From: Cryptomeria japonica
Taxonomy: Eukaryota; Streptophyta; Pinopsida; Cupressales; Cupressaceae
Reading direction: 5' to 3'
Length of the DNA: 60,000 nt
Assembly (NCBI RefSeq): GCF_030272615.1
Contig: NC_081406.1
Location: 170,635,361 to 170,695,360 of the forward strand
Numbering within the stretch: position 1 is the stretch's first letter; each line of letters begins with the position of its first letter. The position numbers and the translations under genes were made by a program. This document shows, one piece after another, positions 12,147 to 23,178 of the stretch. The notes below the pieces were generated by a model. The model did not search any database and was not told the DNA's origin. It worked only from the letters and a program-made list of their open reading frames with translations.

Positions 12147-13580
12147 TGTAGTCACATAAATCTGTCCATTTTAATTAAATGAATATTTCTTATTTATTTG
12201 ATTAAAAATCCACAAGCCACCAGTTAATTAAATTAATATTTAATTAATTCATCTTCAAACATTCTTCTATTAATTAAATAAATTATTCAATTTTTTTTAA
12301 TTAATTCATTAAACCAAAATCACAAATCAATTAAATGAATAAATCCTATTTATTCAATTTAAATCCCCCTTTTCCTCTTTTAAATAAATAATTGAAAAAA
12401 ATTATTTAAATCATTCACCCCCCAACTTGCATTTTTCTACAAATGGAAGTTGCAACCACAAGTTGAAATAAATAAATTTATTTTAATTTAAAATCCTATT
12501 GTCTCTCACACACCAAATCCACTTGCAATCCTAACCCCCTTCTAGATTCTTCTAAACCCTTCCTAATTAACCTAATCCATCCCCTAAATATTGTCACATT
12601 CCTAAGCAACTTGAAGTCACTTCTCAAAGACTCCAAAGTTTTCGAAAAGCAATTAATTCTTTGTGTGTTCAACAATTTAACCTCTAAAGTCTTCCAAACC
12701 ACTAATGGCTCTTACATGACCATTTATGGTTAAATCCAGTTGCACCCATGGTTAGGGACTTTGACCCCTAACTCAACCCTCATGTGACCCATGTGTCTTC
12801 TCAAGCATTTATTGCTTTGACCATGGTTATCCCTTTAACCTTTTCACAAGAATTTATCCTTTGGATAATAAATTTATTCACTCAACCCAATATTGACCTT
12901 AACTCCCAAGTTAACCCTCAGGGCATGTCGAGCATTTAATGCTTCTTCCCTCTCCTCTCAACCCATCTCATGTTGACACTTGTCATCCTGGGATTGGGTT
13001 GAAATCCCTCACATGGATTGAATATCATTCAATCTTGATCCTTGTTGAGATTACTCAATCTCAACCATCCATTGCTCCATTTTTTCTATAAATAGAGCCC
13101 ATTTCTTCATAATCTAGATCTTGAAAACTTGTATGCATTTAATCTATAGTGAATTTTAGAGAGCATTTAGCATTTGCATTTACATTTACTCTTTTGGACT
13201 AAAATCAACACTAGATTAGATAATATCTCATTTTTTAGCTTGTTCACATTTGCATAACATTTTAGATTAATCAATCATTTGTCAATCTTGAACCTCCATA
13301 AGGCATCCATAGTGCAAAAAGCTCTTGAGAGCTACACTAATTTGGAACTTGGAGAGGAGAGGAACAAGGAAGGAGAAGCTACCAACATGGTAGAGATCAT
13401 ATGAAGATGTTTAGTTACATTTTGTAGATTTATTATGCTTTTTATCTATTTCATAGTGTCTTTCGTGATATGCTTGTTTAGGAAAGTGTTTTGCTTATGA
13501 TTTCTAACACTAACAAATTGGCTTTCTTGTTGTTTGTGTTGTTTTGTTATCATGACTAACCTTCCCATTTTGTAGGAGCA
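12147..13580 (+). repeat. Gypsy LTR 2
   Basis: The LTR starts TGTAGTCACATAAATC after a polypurine tract and has the same AATTAAATAAAT-rich 5' half as LTR 1, though strongly diverged. A TATA box (CTATAAATAG) lies at 13086-13095. The end is placed at GGAGCA (13580), where sequence shared with 28989 begins. The two LTRs are too different to be a recent pair. Confidence 0.6.
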
Positions 13581-13629
13581 TCAGTTTTAATTGGATATTA
13601 GTCAATATTGCAATGTTCACTATATGTAT

Positions 13630-15521
13630 TGTAATGCCCCGCCAGGAACCCTAAAGGAATGCAACACTACAAGGCAATTAAAGGGTGAAATAATTTTTTT
13701 TTTTTTAAAGATTAAGTGCATTAATTATAACATTGCACGTATAATAACACAAGCGGAAGTCTAACAATGACATCCTAAAGGGTTACCAACAAAGATTACT
13801 TTTTAACTAAAAACAACATCATAATGTTAATCCAATTATTCATCTAATTAGGGAACTCAATTGCAATAATTTACATCATATTCATAAACTGAATTTCACA
13901 TTGAAAGGTTTGAAGTGATATAATATATTCATTTTCAATGAAGCATTTACACATACGAATAAAGATAACTGAAATAGCATACATTCAACTGAATTAAGAA
14001 TATAATATTCAATAATTAGATGGCTTCAATAGCACAAATGAAATACATAATTACAATGCCAAGGTTACATAGTTAACTGATACAATGACCACATGGGTCT
14101 CAGAGGTACAATAATCATGAATATGAGCTAATACATGAATCATGAACCAATGGTGCACCAGTGAAGTCAATCCTCGCATGAAGGTATGAACCAGAATATT
14201 CGATGGGAAGTGGCACTACCACTCGACCATGTGATCCCAAAATGGAACCACCCCACCGTGCTAGGAGATAGCAGAAGACCCTCAAGCAAGCAAAACAAGA
14301 CAAGTACAATAGTACAACATGACTCCACTATACTCATGTGGCTCGACTCACAAAATACTAGTGACCCTAAAGAGAGAGTGTTATCACATGGCTTAAGATG
14401 GTTACCATAGGTAGGCCTCCATAAGTCTTGGTCCCCATCCTGGGTTAACCTGTTAACCTTTCCCAAACCCCCGGCTCCATCTAAGCATCATGCGGACCCT
14501 ACCAACCTTTCATGAAGACAAGGTGGTAAGTTTTTCATTCCAGGCCTTCCCACTACACCTTGAGCCTATACGAGCACTCAACCATGTGCGGGGTACAATA
14601 TCTTAATTAAAATTATAACTACCCACCCCCTAATCAATTTTTAGATTATCACTTATTAATTGAATTTTGAGGGGTTATCCTACCAACCACTTCAGGTGCG
14701 GCCCTTGCTCAAAAGCCACTCTCTCATAGGACACTATTAGGTACATCTCTCTACGAGAACCCTATGGCGAAACTGATAGCCATATCTAATCCTGACAAAA
14801 TACATATGACGGATGCACAAATCAATAACCCATGATTGACCATTGGAACTTAACACACAATAGATCACATCAAAGGGATTACACAACAACACCTGACCAA
14901 GGGGTATAACAACCATTACGACATAACGACAACTCAAACCAGAATTGCAATGAAATAAGCTTTGACCAAAAATGCCATTTACACTAAAGATCCTAATACA
15001 GACAATCTTTTCTTTAAACAACCAAAAACATTAAATACTTGCAATAATAGATATTCCAGAGAATTAGAAAATACAACTATATTAATAAAAGAAATTTAGA
15101 GTTGTCATTCGTCCAATAAGGCTAAATTTAACCACATTAAAATTAACCCCCTAACATATATTCATGAATAATTTACAAATACCCCCAATCAAATGATTTC
15201 AATAAAATAAATTAAATTCCAAATTATATATATATATATATATACATGAGTATATATTCTTCGAATATATACCATATAAATATATCATATTTAAAATATA
15301 TATAGATTCTAGCAATCCCTTTTTTTTTGTCATAAAATAAATTAAATTCCAAATTACATATATATATATAATAATATAATATAAATACATGAGTATATAT
15401 TCTTTGAATATATACCATATAAATATATCATATTTTATATATATTATAATAAAATAAAAATTTAATTTCCCAACAAAATAAATTTTAATACTCAAAAATT
15501 AAATATTATAACTAAAAAAAA

Positions 15522-15563
<42 letters not shown>

Positions 15564-17367
15564 TAAAAAAATAAATCAAAACTTACCAAAGGCACGCAAG
15601 GAAGGAAAGCAAATTTTAAGTTTGTTGTAGCTTTGCTACCAGAAAACTCAATCTCCGAGACAAAACAAAGATTGTGAAAAGCACCATAAACCAGACAATG
15701 TCTTTCACAAAGCCAAATTGGCTGGAAACTAAATAGATTGGCAATCCCCAATTGAATTTTTGGGTCAAAACAAGAATGGAAGAAGAGGAATTTAAACTCA
15801 GAATTTCCTCTAAGACTACCAGAAAGAAATTTAATCAATTGGAGGCACAAGGGGGGAATTTTGGCAAAATTTTGCCAGCATAACTCCCCCAATTTCACAA
15901 ATTTAAAAACTACAATAAACAGGAAAACAAATTCCATCCATAAACAAAAATGGAAGAATTGATTTTAAACAAAAACTTAACATGAAATAAATCAGAAAGA
16001 GATTGGAGTTGCATTTTTAATCCAAAAATGGACTGAAATTATCAATAAATCCCATAACAACTAATTCAAAACCACTGCCAATTTTTTTCACAACATCCAG
16101 AAGAAGGGGAAGAAATATAGAGTTTTTTAAAATAAACAAAGTAGAGGCTATCCAACCTGTGGAGCCTTTCAGGAAGAGATTTGTTGGAGAGCTTCAATCC
16201 TGCAACCAAATTTCCAAACCAAAACCAAAACCTTCTTCCCAAACAATCTCCAGATTTTGCCTTCTCCAAAAATATGCATCCCTCTTCCAGAGAACTCACG
16301 GGATTAAATAGGAAAATATTTTAACCTAAACTTTTAGGTTGAAATGTTTCCTCATCCAACATAATTTAAATAATAAAATTTACTTTTCTATTTTCTTTCA
16401 AAAAGGTAAATGGGAATTTCATTTCTTTTTGAAAAAAATTCATTTATTTCTCCATGGGATTTAATAACTTTTCTAAAAAAGTGATAAAGGCAATGTTTTA
16501 AGTCTATTTTTATTTATTTATTTTTTAAATCTAAAAGCAATAGCATGCAATTAACTTTATTTATTTTACTTTTCTACTTGATTTAAATATAGTCACTTTT
16601 GCAATGTAAAGCAATTATTAATTTAAATCTAATAACTTCACTCAATTAACTAAGTCCATAACACAAAGGCATAATAATATATAAATTAATTATACCAACT
16701 ATGAAATGATGTTATAAACTCAAATAAATAATCGAACCCCCTAGGAAACGCAAACCAAGAAAACCACATGCAGACTCAGAAAAAGGCAAACAAACAAGAC
16801 TCGAAGGCCGAACAAATGGAAAGGACGACCAACTAACGACACTCATATGAGTAAACTGAGGGTAAGAATTAGGGTCAACAACTATCTCCTCCACTCCCAT
16901 CGGACATATAAGGCACACTCAGACCTATGGAGCCAGGTGGAGACGATACCCTGTACCTACCCGGTACTTGTACCTGCAATATCCTGCATCATCGAACCAC
17001 ACATGCATATATACAAATATAGAATACACGACACGCACACCGATGGAAGAGAATCATGGCGTTCTCTGTCTCACCGGAGTGAGTGAAGAAAAATCATCCC
17101 CTCGCATCCAATACACTTGCAAACACACAACATATAAATAACACATCGCATATGTAAGGTAAAAGTGTCAGTCCATGACAATAATCCGTAGAAATAGCAC
17201 TAATCACAAGTATTGAAATACTGTAATAAAGCATACATCACATATCTAGTATAAACATGAAATTACATCGAATAAGTCAGAATAAAGTTTAGCAGTAATG
17301 TATCAACTAAAAAGTAAACTATAGTAAAATATAAGTCTAATAAGTTCAATCGAGAAGGGGTACTACA
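13630..17367. mobile_element. 3.74-kb LTR-like insertion, probably a solo LTR
   Basis: The element starts TGTAATGCCCC and ends GGGGTACTACA, imperfect 11-bp inverted ends of the TG...CA type. It is flanked by the 5-bp duplication TGTAT (13625-13629 and 17368-17372). The related sequence at 28989-29187 shows the same target uninterrupted, which proves the insertion. Inside I find no gag, pol, primer-binding site or second LTR. Very long LTRs with TGTAA..CCCC starts are known in Tekay/Del-like chromoviruses, so a solo LTR of that type is the best guess. It could also be a non-coding element of another class. Confidence 0.7.
15203..15462. repeat. Tandem duplication of about 130 bp, AT-rich
   Basis: A unit starting AAATAAATTAAATTCCAAATT and containing CATGAGTATATATTC appears twice, 130 bp apart. 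An (AT)n run follows at about 15520-15560. The ORFs over this stretch are products of the simple sequence. Confidence 0.8.
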
Positions 17368-17546
17368 TGTATGTTTGCATCTATCTTTTATAATCCTCTA
17401 CAGTTGCCTAGATCGAGACTTGTCTTTGGATTTTCATTATATCCTACAATTTTATTTCATTATACCTAGGATTTTCTACCTAAACCCTAGCATCGCCCAA
17501 ATCAATAATAATAAATTCTATTATGATGTTCACTATGAAAAAAAAG

Positions 17547-17867
17547 TGTTAGAGTTATCTTGTATTAGCTATAGTTATTTATTTAATTATTAGTCTATTA
17601 TACTCTACGCTTAAGCTAAACTTAGGCATTTAATAATATGGTACGTATTTAATAAATATTCATTTTATCTCATTAGAGTTTTTTTAGGGTTGCATATTCT
17701 CCTTTTATAAGGATTGTATTGTACTTTTTTAACCGATTCCCTCTCTCAATGATCATCTTTTTCTGTATAGCTATTATTGTGTTTTTGTTTCCAATCTTCT
17801 CTTGTGATAGGTATTTTTCTTGCAAGTGTTCTTGGGATCTCTGAAGTTGTATTTCTCAACTTCTTCA
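17547..17867 (+). repeat. 5' LTR of non-coding copia-type element B, copy B1
   Basis: The LTR starts TGTTAGAGTTATC and ends CTTCTTCA, 321 bp, immediately followed by TGGTATCAG, a match to the initiator-methionine tRNA primer site of copia elements. It aligns over its length with the LTR at 29188-29522. Confidence 0.85.
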
Positions 17868-17879
17868 TGGTATCAGTGT
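17868..17879 (+). promoter_or_regulatory. Primer-binding site of B1
   Basis: TGGTATCAGTGT directly follows the LTR. The B2 copy reads TGGTATCAGAGT, so B1 carries one change. Confidence 0.75.
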
Positions 17880-19361
17880 CTACATTTGCTGCTGCTTGTT
17901 CCTGATTTTTTAGAAGATTTTTTGGACGAGGGTTTCAATTTTTTCGAAGCTTTTTTTTGGATTTGGGTTAGATGTTTTGTTTCTGATCATTTTGGGCTCA
18001 AACTGACCTCACCGTTGAGCTCAGAATGCCTCAAAACCCCCCATTTCTATATAAAATTTGTCAAATTTTGACAAATTTTGGTTCTTGATATTTTTTTTGC
18101 ATGAATTTCAAGAAATTCGTTAGAAATATGATTAAAAAAAATGTTTAGAGCAGTTTGGGCCAAAAAAAAGACCTCACCATTGGCTTCTGAAGGGTGTTTC
18201 CAGTCATTTTGATATATAGTTCGACCTATTTGGTTGACAAGGGAATCTATGCCATGATTTTTTCATTGACATGTTTTACAAGGCACAAATATCCGTATGG
18301 TTGTACCTACTAATGCATCAAAAAAGGTTCGTCAAAATTTTTTTTACCCTATTTATGCACTAAAAGAGGGGTTTTTTTTCTTTTGGTCATAACTTGGTCA
18401 TACAGAGGCGCTTTTTCAAAAAAATTATATCGTCGGAAAGCTCTTTTCGAGCTCTCTTGAAATCTAGGGGTTTGATATTCTGATTTTTCTTTTTTCACTA
18501 TTTTTTTTTAGTGTCAAAGCCAGAAGTTCTTTTTTGCACTCTGGGAGACATAACTTGAGCACTCAAACTCCGTTTTTCAAAAAAATTATATCGTTGGAAT
18601 GCTTGTTTTGTGCACTTTCCATTCATATGAGTTTTGTTTCCAAATTCTACTTTAGGTAGATTTTATTCATTTTTTTTCATGACTCCAATGAATATCTTGA
18701 ATGTTTCAGGTCCTCGGATCTCTTTCTTTTAGTAGGATGTCTCCTCTTTGGCTGTTTTTTCTATATTTCTAGCCTTATGTCTCTTCTGATCATTGTAGAC
18801 TTTTTTTTGTTAGCTTTTTTTAATGGAAACACATTGATCACATAGTAGGTTAGGAAAGATTGGACTTCACATCAAGTTATGTGATCATTTTGTAGTTGTA
18901 GAGTAGAAATAATGTTGAGGTTGGGATGTCACATGATCAATTTAGATTATACATGTTATCACATTTTACCCTCTTTATTTTGCACTTAGAAATATAGTGG
19001 AAATGTGTTTTAGGAGGTATAGTATACTCATGTGATCATTCAATTCCTTTTATCAATTGAGATTCTAGAGACATATTGATATTCCATCCCCCACTCTTGC
19101 TTCTTCAAAGTTTAGTGCTTCTTTAGTTGGGGGTTTTAATGATTTAATGTAGTGGGATCCCATTCATCATCTTCCAAATGCATATACTTGGGATGAGTAC
19201 TTGACAAAATTAGAAGTTTATTTTGTGGTCCCTATCTTTTAAACATGGAGGCTACTATTGAGGATATTTATTTCCACTTTAAGGTGTTTCTTGTCATTTT
19301 GATATATAATTTGACCTATTTCGGTGACAAGGGCATTTGGGCCATGATTTTTTAATTGGCA
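17880..19361 (+). mobile_element. Internal region of element B1, non-coding and truncated
   Basis: It aligns with B2 (29535-29558, 37396-38703 and the start of 49591 on). There is no gag or pol and no long ORF. It is T-rich with repeated phrases such as CTTGGTCATACAGAGG. The alignment with B2 stops at about 19361, in the second copy of an internal repeat, where unrelated sequence follows. B is best described as a LARD/TRIM-like non-autonomous copia derivative. It holds uninterrupted target sites for the Sirevirus insertion (17899-17903) and for transposon E (19169-19172). Confidence 0.7.
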
Positions 19362-20011
19362 CACTCCTATGGAATTGCATAATTTTCTTAAAATATCATG
19401 GGGGTAACTTTAAACCTTCTTGTTATTTTTACATGCATTTATTAGTCACTATTTATCATTATCTTGCATATCCTTAAGTAGCATTTAGAGGAAGCATCTT
19501 CATCTTTGGACTATTTTCTACATAAATTTCCATAAAGTTCAAATTGTATCTTTCATTAGCTAGGCCTAGAAATCTTAATTTGATTGTGGCTCACTATGGC
19601 ACTAGAATAGCAACATTTGAGAATATTTGAAAGACATCATACGCCTTGATATTTCATCCATTATTTTCTTTTTAGTAAAGGGACATTATAATGCACACTT
19701 ATTTGGCCTTATTTCTTCCCAAGGGAAGGATTATTGTTTAGAAATCATAGTCAATCTTCAAAATTTGGTGTCAAGTGTATAGCATTAGTGTAGGGGGCTA
19801 CTTTAAGGGGGTTTCATTGTCTCTCTTCATCCTATCTTAAGCGATTTTTATCTTATAGTTTTTCTCCTTCTCCTATTTAGATGGGCTATTATAATTGTAC
19901 ATGGATACCTAAGTATGCCTAGTTGTCATTTCTCCAAGTTGCACTTAAGGGAGGGTGTTGGTGTATTTTTTATTGACACCTTATTATTTAGGTGTAATTT
20001 CTTACTTTATT
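19362..20011 (+). mobile_element. 3' end of another LTR element, LTR split by element C
   Basis: After B1 breaks off, about 590 bp of non-coding sequence leads to a polypurine tract (AAGGGAGGG, 19946-19955) and an LTR-like start TGTTGGTGTATT at 19956. That LTR is cut at 20011 by element C and resumes at 28064. I cannot place its end, and I see no coding sequence. Confidence 0.45.
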
Positions 20012-21186
20012 TGTTACTACTTATCAAGTTGCCGTTAGTTTTATATCCAAAGTCATTCTATATACTCTAGTCGGTTACTACTACCGAAATATTTAGTTAG
20101 TATGCACAGTCCAGTCAGTTATAGAAGAAAGTAGTCACAGAGCCCAATATGCACCAAGCTGTCTACCGAGTATCATTCCATGTCTACCGAGCAGAAAAGA
20201 TGATACACCGAGTGAAACGTGTTACCAAATTCATTGAACCTAGACACACATATGAAAACGTGTTACAAGATCGAGGAACATAGAACCGTTATCACATTGG
20301 AAATTGCACTTAAAGATTGTGTGTAATTTTGACGTCATCTAACCAATGAAATATTTTGCATGGTTATTCATTCAAGAAATCATGTTTGTAAGATCAAAGC
20401 AATGAATCAGATCACTGATATAAGAGATCTATTTATATAGCATGGATTGAAGATATAAAGTGTGAGACATGAATATACACAAGTGTATGAAGCAAGACAT
20501 GTGTGATGCATGAGAAAGCACTAAGTGTTATGACTATTACAAAGACACAGAGGTCACCGAGAAGGATTTCAAAGTATAGTCAAAGAACAGAGTAAACGGA
20601 AGGGTTTACCGAGTTACTTTATGGGTTACCAAGGTATGCTATAGGCAAGGTAATCTTATTTTGAGCACATAGAATCTGCTATAACATTCCATATGTAAAG
20701 TTACAGATAGTTGTAAAGATTTTATTGAAAATTTTGAAGTTGTAAGAGAAACCTTTAATAGGGTAAAAGACTCTAATCAAGTCTATAAACTGTAAAGCCT
20801 TTAATCAGGTGCAACATTTAGATTAAGTGTTGTAAAATCCTTTAGCAAGGTAGATCTAACAGATCTTGATACTCCTAACAGGGTAAGCTATCAAAAATAG
20901 CTAAATATGTAACTCTAACTGAGCAACCTTTATTATTGCAGTAGTGAAGTTGTGGGTGCCATCCCCACCGCAGTTTTTCTCTCTAACCAAGAATTTCTGC
21001 ATAACCAAAATATATGAGTTATGGAGTGAATAATGTACGATTGTTATTTACTTGTTTTAGAATTATGTTATGTTACAACAGTTTTTGGTTTATGCATAAC
21101 AGTAAAGATATTATTGATAAAAGGATTTGAAGTATTAATTCACCCCTCCCCTTTCAGTACATTAGCTTTCCATATTGGGCCTAACA
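20012..21186 (+). repeat. 5' LTR of element C
   Basis: The LTR runs from TGTTACTACTTATC to GGGCCTAACA and is rich in TACCGAG and GTTACCG motifs. TATA-like sequence (ATTTATATAGC) lies near 20429-20440. The primer-binding site begins at the next base. Confidence 0.9.
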
Positions 21187-21201
21187 ATTGGTATTAGAGC
21201 T
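21187..21201 (+). promoter_or_regulatory. Primer-binding site of element C
   Basis: ATTGGTATTAGAGCT differs at one base from the usual ATTGGTATCAGAGCT of Sireviruses and other copia elements (initiator tRNA-Met). Confidence 0.8.
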
Positions 21202-21248
21202 TGAATCTTGGAAAAGGGTTTAAATGCCTAAAGAGAAACATCTTATCA

Positions 21249-22601
21249 ATGGAAGGCTATAAACAATCTCGGAGGATTGTGTATCCGCAAGAAGAGCTGG
21301 ATCATGCTAATCAAGTGATTGCAGACATGCAAAGGCAAATGCAAAATTCTCTGAAAGTGAGAAGAAGATTATCTGATGATTTGCAGGACTCTCAAGAGTT
21401 AGTGGAACAAATTGAGACATCATCTGAGAACAGTATATCTAAAGAGACTGAAGAAATGATTGAAATATTGAAAGAAAAGAACAAAGCACTGGTTGATCAA
21501 CTAAAAGAAATGAAAAGAGAACATGAACATTTCAGCACACAGATGACTGAAAATCTTGATGCATTGAGGACAACCGAGGATAAAGTAAGAAATCTAGAAA
21601 GAGAGAAACAACAACTTGAAGCTTTAGTATCTGATAAGAATGATGAAATCATAAGGATGACTGGGATTCAACAAAATATGTCAGATTAACTAGGCTATGC
21701 ACATCATGAAGCAAATCTGAAAGATGATGAGAATCAAGCATTGAAACTTGAAGTATCAAGGTTGACCAATGAACTTGAAACAGAGAAGAAATCCAAAGAA
21801 ACACTGAAAAAGAGTTATGAAGCATCAAAGATGCTGGATGAGCAACTGAATACAAGACAACCCAACAAAGATGCAGAACTCGGTTACAAAGGAAAAGACT
21901 CTACCGAGAAGGGAATCCATACTAACGAGAGAGGAGAATCATCAAAGCAAGATGGAATCAAGAAGAAATTCAAAAGAAAGAAGCCTATTTGCAACTACTG
22001 TGGAAATCAAGGTCATACTGCCAACATGTGCCAAATCAGAAAAGGTAAGCAACCGAATGTCACTAAGTCCAATGGTTATTGTTACAATTGCAATAAATAT
22101 GGTCACACATCTAATCAATGTAGGACAAAGTCTATTAACAATTATCAGAAGGCAAAATTCAAAGGGTTTTGTAAAAACTGCAATAGATATGGACATAGTA
22201 CCGAGAAGTGTTGGTTTAAGCAAAAGAATAACATGTGGTCTGCACACCGAGCAAATGCTAGAGGTTACCGAACTCACATAGATCCTTACCGGAAATATTC
22301 TACAGTACCATGGGATTATAGTACAAGGATATGGTGTGAATGTTGTCGAAGATATGGTCATATAAGTGCCAACTGCTTTATAAGGTTTAGAATGAACAGC
22401 CGAAGATCATGGAGAAATCCTGGTATGGCATGTTTTCATTGTCACAAAGTTGGACACATGGCTAGAGATTGCAGAGATCAACCTAGAGAAGACACTGAGG
22501 AAATAAAAGAGAAATTAAAAATAATTTGGAAAAAGAAGGAAATTGTGTCAAATGAAGAAAGCACCTTACCTATCGAGTTAGGTGCTCCTATTCCAAATTA
22601 A
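21249..22601 (+). pseudogene. Gag-like protein with coiled coil and five zinc knuckles (element C)
   Basis: It would package element RNA in virus-like particles. I start it at the ATG at 21249 (MEGYKQSRR), about 60 bp after the primer site. The frame stays open to 22601 except for one TAA at 21687, which fits CAA to TAA. The first 220 residues are heptad-rich and charged (KEMKREHEHF, VRNLEREKQQLEALV), a likely coiled coil. Five CX2CX4HX4C knuckles follow: CNYCGNQGHTANMC, CYNCNKYGHTSNQC, CKNCNRYGHSTEKC, CECCRRYGHISANC and CFHCHKVGHMARDC. Most copia gags have one knuckle, so five is unusual. The usual N-terminal copia gag domain is not recognisable. Confidence 0.8.
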
Positions 22602-23178
22602 TCAATAAAGGTATGGAGGGACTGCATTCTCTCAAGGTTAAATCTTAACAGTTCCTACTTTATTATGTACTTAACTCAAAATCTGCATAGCTAAGATGTA
22701 GTAGTAAGTTTGAAATTCTATCAAAGTCTTTTGAAGCACATACAGGAAGCCTGTCAAGTCGGTGAATATAGGAAACCTGTCAAGTCGGTGAATACAGGAA
22801 GCCTGTCAAGTCGGTAAATGAAGGAAGTTTGGTTACTCAGTTGAAGCGCATAAAGGAAAGAAAAGTTTAGTGGAACCAAGTGTATTTATTGTTTTTGACC
22901 TAACTTGCACGTAGCCCGATAAGGTATATTGTGTACTTAAAGCATTTTTGCGGTCATTTTTCACTCACCAAGTTTTCAAGAGAGCAGAGCAGAGCAAATC
23001 AAAGGCGATCAAACCTCCTACAGAGCTAAATTCAAGGTATTTACATCAATCTCATAGCATTGTTAAGTTTTTTTACCGATCTTATCAAGTTATTATTATC
23101 TACGAAGTGTGAAGCGTCTGTCATTTGTAAATTCTCAAACCCTAAGGATCTTTTGTTAGCTTTTATCTGAAATCTGCA
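22602..23178 (+). other. Leader region between gag and ORF2 of element C
   Basis: It contains no gene. It holds a 26-bp tandem repeat (22743-22820), then sequence that looks like an untranslated leader: an AG-rich stretch (22980-23000), a possible donor (AAG/GTATTTAC, about 23036), and a possible acceptor before the ORF2 ATG (TTTGTTAG, about 23160). ORF2 may have had its own transcript or a spliced one. This is inference. Confidence 0.4.
22743..22820 (+). repeat. 26-bp tandem repeat, three copies
   Basis: The unit AGGAAGCCTGTCAAGTCGGT plus six bases is repeated three times without gaps, with one to three differences per copy. Confidence 0.9.

Noticed and set aside
15199-15937. Minus-strand ORFs in the 3.74-kb insertion
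   Set aside because: Ile/Tyr-rich translation of AT repeats, and one ORF of 124 codons without any motif or relatives.
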